Position numbers and translations under genes: made by a program. Source: Immersiella caudata (Eukaryota > Ascomycota > Sordariomycetes > Sordariales > Lasiosphaeriaceae). From it: 64,000 nt of DNA. Below, piece by piece: positions 59,391 through 64,000 of this stretch. The stretch covers positions 186,001 through 250,000 of the forward strand of contig JAULSU010000006.1 of assembly GCA_030512335.1 (NCBI GenBank), in the 5' to 3' direction. Numbering within the stretch: position 1 is the stretch's first letter; every line of letters starts with the position of its first letter. The notes below the pieces were generated by a model. The model saw only the letters and a list, made by a program, of their open reading frames with translations. It did no database searches and had not been told where the DNA came from.

Positions 59391-60786
59391 ATGAGTGTAG
59401 GTCCCGAGATAATGATCGTTACTTGCTGGTTTCGGTCGTGGCGCTAATTAATTTTTTTCATCGATAGCAACCCAACAAACCCAAGGGTGAGGAGACGGCC
59501 TCGCAGGGTGTCGATGCTCCAGCTAGCACAGCAGCGGATACTCCTGCGCCGATCACGGCAGAGGGAATCCTGCCAGCTGATCACTGGGCGGTAAGAGGCG
59601 AGATGGATGCTGATTTGCATCAAGATTGCTAACCGATGTCGGCAGCAACTCGACGAGAGCTACGAAGACGATGCCGACTCGGCGCTAGACGATGCCGCGA
59701 CCTCGACCGCCTCCATCACGTCAAGCATTCTCAACTACCGCAAGATCCATGGTCGCACCTTTCACAGCGATCAAGGGAATGCCCAATCTTGGTAATTGTG
59801 CCATTTATCCTTCCTTGAGGTAAAATCTGATGCCCTGCTCAGGTTCGCCAATGATGAGGCCCAAAGGGAGTCCATGGATATCACGCATCACGCCTTCACG
59901 CTGATATTGGGCGACAAGCTACATTTGGCGCCCCTCGAGAAGAGGAAGCTTCATGTGTGCCGCCACCGGAGTACTCTCCTACGGTCGCTAAGATAACTAA
60001 CTCACAAACAGAAAGTCCTCGACGTGGGAACAGGAACAGGCATCTGGGCCATGTAAAGCTACTCCCAATTCCTGTCCGAAATACCAGAGAGAAAAGGCGC
60101 AACTAACCGTGAAACACAGAGATTTCGCAGATGAACACCCCGAAGCCGTCATCATTGGCACCGACGTCTCACCCATTCAGCCAACCTGGGTCCCACCAAA
60201 CATCCGCTTCGAAATCGAAGATTGTACCGGACCCTGGTCGTTCGAACCGAACTCCTTCGACTACGTCCACCTGCGTTTCCTCCTCGGCAGCATAGACAAC
60301 TGGGATCTGCTCATGCAGCGCGCGTTCGAAGCTTGTGCGCCGGGCGGCTACATTGAGAGTTTCGAGCCCTCATCGTACCTCGAAAGCGACGATGGCACCG
60401 TCACCGGCAAGATGGCCATGGGCCAGTGGGGCAAACTTTTCGTCGAAGGTGGCCGGAGAATGGGTCGATCCTTCGAAGTATATCAGAAGGGAACCGTCCG
60501 TGCGGCTCTGGAGAAGGCTGGGTTTGTGGATGTACACGAGGAGAACTTCAAGGTGCCGATTGGTGGCTGGCCCAAGGACGCGCGGCTCAAGGAGATTGGC
60601 CAGATTACGCAGCTTGGGTTTTCGAAGGATCCTGAGGGATACATGGTATTTTTGGCGCATACGCTGGGCTGGAAGAGGGAGGAAACGCTTGTCTATCTTG
60701 CGCATCTGAAGCGCGAGTTGTGCTCGTCGAGGATTCATTCGTTTTATATGCAGAAGGTTATCTGGGCGAGGAAGCCTGAGGCTTGA
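59391..60786 (+). CDS. LaeA-like SAM methyltransferase, copy 2
   Basis: Six exons: 59391..59396, 59468..59590, 59646..59791, 59843..59954, 60012..60052, 60120..60786, 364 residues. The first exon holds only ATG AGT, joined to QPNKPKGEET. The gene is in frame throughout and the junctions restore family sequence (QSW-FAND, KVLDVGTGTGIWAI-DFADEHPEA). After an acidic Ser/Ala-rich N-terminus come TASITSSILNYRKIHGRTF, SAM motif I VLDVGTGTGIWAID, VIIGTDVSPIQP, FDYVHLRFLLGS and APGGYIES. It has the same motif order as the gene at 39145-40217 but five introns instead of one. LaeA-like; a role in regulating metabolism is inferred. The junction after LEKRK (donor GTGTGC at 59955) is the least certain. 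Confidence 0.83.
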
Positions 60787-61265
60787 GTGTTGTTGGGGGC
60801 TGGGCTGCGGAGGGATATTGGGTGGGTTTGAGTTGCAGATTGAAGAGAGGATTTCCATGAGATGTTGATATTATGGTCATAGGCTCCAGTGAATAATGCC
60901 AGGTTCGTCACACACGAATTACAGGCAGAGTGTTGAAGGGGAAGGTACACGTCATGTCCAAACCCTGTGTCTGGTTGAAGAACGCTGCAAGAGTTTGGAG
61001 ATGTTGTCCATCTCTCCGTAAAAAAATGCTAGTCAGCTAGGATGCTCGAGTTCTCCGGTGGTAAGCCGAGCTCCAAACCCAGGACGGTGTCATCGACGAC
61101 TAAGCGATGGGCGATTAAGCGGGGGCCCCTCGAGATTTTCCCACTGCCTGCCACAAAAGCTGCCCCGTCTTCCTTTTTTTCTTCCTCAAGCTCTCAGAAA
61201 CACCACGCCACCACCAAGCTCCTCTCCACCCCAACTTTCCGAGACAAAGACCGCTGCCAAGGAGA
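60787..61265. promoter_or_regulatory. Upstream region of small CxxC protein gene
   Basis: This holds the 3' end of the methyltransferase gene and the leader of the next. No gene was identified. Confidence 0.4.
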
Positions 61266-61913
61266 ATGGCGTCCACCGCCAGCGCACGACGTGACGTGCG
61301 TTTCAACCAAGTCACGCCGGCAACCGTGGCAGAGAACGCACGGCCGTGCGTGTACTGCGCGCGGCGCATGATTGCAAACGCCGGTCGACCTTCTAGTCAC
61401 CGGCTGGACCAGAAGTTTGGTGGCCGCGTCGTGTGCTGCTACCTGCTTGGTGGGTTCTTCCTGTTCTACATGTAACTTCCGTGTGGAATAATATTTATTG
61501 ATTTAATTTGGCAGTGGACGGGAGCAGCACTGGTGGACCTGCGGGCAAGTGTGAGGCGACCAGGCTGGTTGGGAGGTCTCGGGAGCTGGTGAGTATTTTA
61601 TCTTCGAGCCCGCTTCCCCAGTGATATGACGCTGTCAAGTAGAAACTGACCTGCTGCTCGGTTTTAGATCTCAGACGACAACCAGTGGCTGGTCGGCCTC
61701 GTCGAATACATGGCGTGGGGTTACGCCCTGGCCTTTGGCCAGCCAGACGACCACCCAGTATGCTGTGCCCCCTTTACTACCCTAACAGTCAGAATACTGA
61801 CAGTTTTATCCTTCCAGAACATGGTTGCACTGCGCAACACCATCCGGCGCCTCACCGTTAACGAGGATGGCAGAACTCCCATCCCGGAGTTGAAGGGGTC
61901 TCGGGCCCGTTAG
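61266..61913 (+). CDS. Small hypothetical protein, four exons
   Basis: Exons 61266..61449, 61515..61588, 61668..61757 and 61818..61913 give 147 residues. All three introns are GT-AG and keep the frame, which is good evidence for a gene. The N-terminal half is basic with a CVYCARRM motif and later CC and C residues that could form a small zinc site (C-x-x-C ... CC ... C). A short hydrophobic patch (WLVGLVEYMAWGYALAFG) follows, and the end is basic (NTIRRLTVNEDG, KGSRAR). I do not recognise the family; a small nuclear or zinc-binding protein is possible. Confidence 0.6.
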
Positions 61914-62464
61914 GGAGGTGGCCGGATGGTGTTCCGTGGGTGGATCCTCCGGTTGCCTCCGGTCCGGCTCGGTTAGCGGCTCGGTTAGCGCCCGTGCGCC
62001 CCACAATTTCCGGAAGGGCTGCCGCTGCCTAACTTGGTTGGGTTGGGCGAATTCCCCACTCACTCTGAAAGTCGCCCTTTCCTTCGACATCAGCATCACC
62101 CCGCACCCCGCACATCATTGGCGACCTTCTTTCTGATGGTTTTTGTTGGGTATTTGTCGGCTTTTTGTTGGATTTCCTTTGTTGTTGGAATGTGTCAAAA
62201 AGTCCACGCCATTTTCCGCTAGGTTTGCGAATGCGGCCTCGCAACCCCCAAGGCGCGGCAAGAAACCCAATCACTGCTGCAGAGATTCCGCAACTTTCAG
62301 TAAGCTGCCAAGACGATGAAGCGATATGAGCTCTATGACTAACTGGGTCGTTTTCACTGGACCGAAATCCCCTGAGAGTTCTCCACGACCCGACTGACGT
62401 ACCACAGCGATGCGCTTCCCGTCATCTCCGCCATCGCACGGACCCTTCCCAGCACGGCCTCGGG
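61914..62464. other. Spacer
   Basis: No domain-bearing frame is visible in this 551 bp spacer. Confidence 0.4.
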
Positions 62465-63241
62465 ATGCTATTGCGCAGGGCTATGGGAGCTCAACCTTGT
62501 CAGTCAGCTCAAATGGCAAAGATCCCCATCTGGGCGTCCCTTGAGCTTCAGGCGATTGCAAAAGAATATGTAGCACCAACCCTTTTTCCTCTGTCAAAGC
62601 CAGGTGGCCGCATTATCTTCGGCCGGGGACATGTCAAGGACTCGATGGTTCACATATTGGATGTACAGGTCGTACACCTTGGTTCTGATCCCACCGGCGC
62701 GCTCAGTGGGGGCTACGTCACCTTGTCTGGTCCGTTTCTCGCCATTGTTCCTCACTCCACCGTGGACCCCAACCCCGGAGGCATACAGCACATCATCTTC
62801 TTCCGAGTCTCGCCAGAGAGTGAGGCGTTGCGTCGCTTGTACTGGGTGCCCGACTCAGATGGACTCGCTGCGTCGGTCAAAGCCGAGGACAGAATATTCC
62901 ATCATTCGGAGAACGGGAGATTCCGGTGTCTTGAACCGCATCAGATGCACGCGCTTGACGTCATTGATCAAGACAGAAATGGAGAAGGCAGTTCACACCA
63001 CTGTTATCATTCGCTGAGGCACGAAGACGAGACCCGAGGAACGTCCAGATGCTTGCTTGATTCGATGCGAGCTAGCGGGACAGCAGAGTGGACAATAGCG
63101 TTCATCAACTTTGTCGCTTGTCCTCTGTTCAGGCGCGCCGTATCCAGTCTTATCACAAAGAAACAGTGTCAAAGAAACAGTGTGAATTGGGACTACCTCA
63201 ACCAACAGATGGATGGCTTTGTTCAGATGTTTGCCCCGTAG
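62465..63241 (+). CDS. Hypothetical ORF, 258 residues
   Basis: An uninterrupted frame from ATG 62465 to TAG with moderately C-rich third positions in its first two thirds, such as ATC, TTC, GTC and CAC. No domain or motif is recognised; the start (KIPIWASLELQAIAKEY) and middle (GGYVTLSGPFLAIVPHST) could be folded protein. A 14 bp tandem duplication (63156-63183), not a multiple of three, lies near the 3' end and would have shifted the frame when it arose. So this is either a recent gene with a new C-terminus, a relic or a chance frame. Confidence 0.35.
   Translation: MLLRRAMGAQPCQSAQMAKIPIWASLELQAIAKEYVAPTLFPLSKPGGRIIFGRGHVKDSMVHILDVQVVHLGSDPTGALSGGYVTLSGPFLAIVPHSTVDPNPGGIQHIIFFRVSPESEALRRLYWVPDSDGLAASVKAEDRIFHHSENGRFRCLEPHQMHALDVIDQDRNGEGSSHHCYHSLRHEDETRGTSRCLLDSMRASGTAEWTIAFINFVACPLFRRAVSSLITKKQCQRNSVNWDYLNQQMDGFVQMFAP
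63156..63183 (+). repeat. 14 bp tandem duplication
   Basis: CAAAGAAACAGTGT occurs twice in a row inside the 258-residue frame. Confidence 0.85.
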
Positions 63242-63421
63242 CCACGTCGGTGAATCCGCCATAAAATGGCAGATGATCATTTCACTTCGAGTTCGAGATG
63301 ACCATCACCATTTGAGTTCACTGCCAGCGAGCATTTCAAGCACCCCCTAATAGAATCCTCGATTCTAGCAGACAACACACTTGACTTTTTCACTACGAAA
63401 TCTCAACACCCCACCAAAGTC
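63242..63421 (+). promoter_or_regulatory. Promoter region of acyltransferase
   Basis: This 180 bp region contains GTCGGTGAATCCGCC (63247-63261), the same 15 bases as in the PKS/P450 promoter at 3215-3229, including a CGG-N5-CCG dyad suited to a Zn2Cys6 regulator. The link is inferred. Confidence 0.4.
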
Positions 63422-64000
63422 ATGGACAAGTCGGAATGGGTAGCCAGCCTCACTGAGTCTGTGGCGCTCACACCCCTCGACTACACAGCCCCTCAAGGCT
63501 ACATCCCCATCATCTTCGGTTTTAACTTCGATGGTTCCCCACTCGATGCCGCTGCATACCTCAAGGTACGACTGGCTCGTACTCTTGCCAAGTGGCCTTG
63601 TCTCGGAGGCCAGTTCATCGCTGGTGGCTCGGGTGTTTCTCCGAAGCTGATCTACTCTAGTACTGGTCCGACAAGTCTCGAGGCTTTCCCCAACGAAGTG
63701 TTCGACTTTAGGGGACTGCAAACCGACCAGCTTCGCTGGGACGAGTTTGACCAGCTGGTAAGAGAGCACGGCCCAGCCGAAGCCATGGACAAGGATATCC
63801 TTTGCCTACTCCCTGAGAAGCTCCCTGGTCCTGGTGAGGGATGTCATCCGGTTACACTTCGTGTCAACTTTACTAAGGATCGGAAGGGCATCTTGCTCGG
63901 ATTGTCCTTGCATCATGGAATTCATGATGGAACTGGAGTTCGGGACTTCTTGGCCTGCTTTGCTGGTCTTGATGCCCCCAATCCCGAGGCGGATTCGTCA
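63422..64000 (+). CDS. BAHD/trichothecene-acetyltransferase-type acyltransferase, 5' part
   Basis: The frame from ATG 63422 is open to the right edge (193 codons), so the gene is truncated by the window. It has the layout of the transferase family of fungal metabolite clusters and plant BAHD enzymes: an N-terminal half starting LTPLDYTAPQGYIPIIFGF, then KVRLARTLAKWPCLGGQF (the helix that selects the acceptor), and the catalytic HHxxxDG as LHHGIHDGTG, with both catalytic residues present. Such enzymes transfer an acyl group from acyl-CoA to a hydroxyl or amine of a metabolite, in the cytosol. The C-terminal DFGWG-type motif would lie beyond the edge. It may mark the start of another biosynthetic cluster. 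Confidence 0.88.
   Translation, partial: MDKSEWVASLTESVALTPLDYTAPQGYIPIIFGFNFDGSPLDAAAYLKVRLARTLAKWPCLGGQFIAGGSGVSPKLIYSSTGPTSLEAFPNEVFDFRGLQTDQLRWDEFDQLVREHGPAEAMDKDILCLLPEKLPGPGEGCHPVTLRVNFTKDRKGILLGLSLHHGIHDGTGVRDFLACFAGLDAPNPEADSS

Overview
The window is nuclear DNA of a filamentous ascomycete (Pezizomycotina, most likely a Sordariomycete). The genes carry short 45-130 bp GT-AG introns, many with CTAAC-type branch points. They include fungal-specific families: a highly reducing polyketide synthase, SesB/NB-ARC and NACHT STAND proteins, LaeA-like methyltransferases and an HsbA-like secreted protein. No bacterial-style operons, rRNA or convincing tRNA genes were seen. All exon structures were read by eye from splice signals and domain continuity.

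Left end (1-11.8 kb): the edge of a secondary-metabolite cluster. It holds the 3' part of a SAM methyltransferase, a cytochrome P450 and a complete 2,529-residue highly reducing PKS (KS-AT-DH-MT-ER-KR-ACP). The P450 and PKS are divergent around a 1.3 kb promoter region rich in CGG/CCG. The cluster continues off the left edge.

12.1-23.4 kb: a fungal NLR (SesB-type esterase, NB-ARC, helical/coiled-coil tail), then a run of zinc-finger genes (a C2H2-like regulator, a tiny PHD protein with a hydrophobic tail, two more C2H2-type proteins) and a multi-pass membrane protein of unknown function.

23.4-40.2 kb: mostly housekeeping and regulatory genes. These are a C2H2 transcription factor with a very long gene-free upstream region, the ER lectin Yos9/OS-9, a broken small ORF, a secreted HsbA-like protein, a molybdenum sulfite oxidase and a LaeA-like methyltransferase.

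41-52.3 kb: a second immunity-like region. A decayed NACHT pseudogene is followed by a short degenerate repeat array and then a 1,358-residue protein that joins a zinc-binding region, a dynamin/GBP-like GTPase, a RING-like finger and a patatin phospholipase. An ammonium transporter with an unusual loop insertion and a BTB-like hypothetical protein come next.

52.3-64 kb: an AT-rich island holding an 835 bp foldback MITE with TA target-site duplication, then a membrane-tethered RlpA/expansin-like protein, a sugar transporter, a second LaeA-like methyltransferase, two hypothetical genes and, open to the right edge, a BAHD-type acyltransferase that may begin a second metabolite cluster.

Together the window mixes metabolism (PKS cluster, acyltransferase, transporters), its possible regulators (LaeA-like and C2H2 proteins) and two sites of self/non-self-recognition-type genes, one intact NLR and one decayed NACHT gene beside the GTPase-patatin gene.
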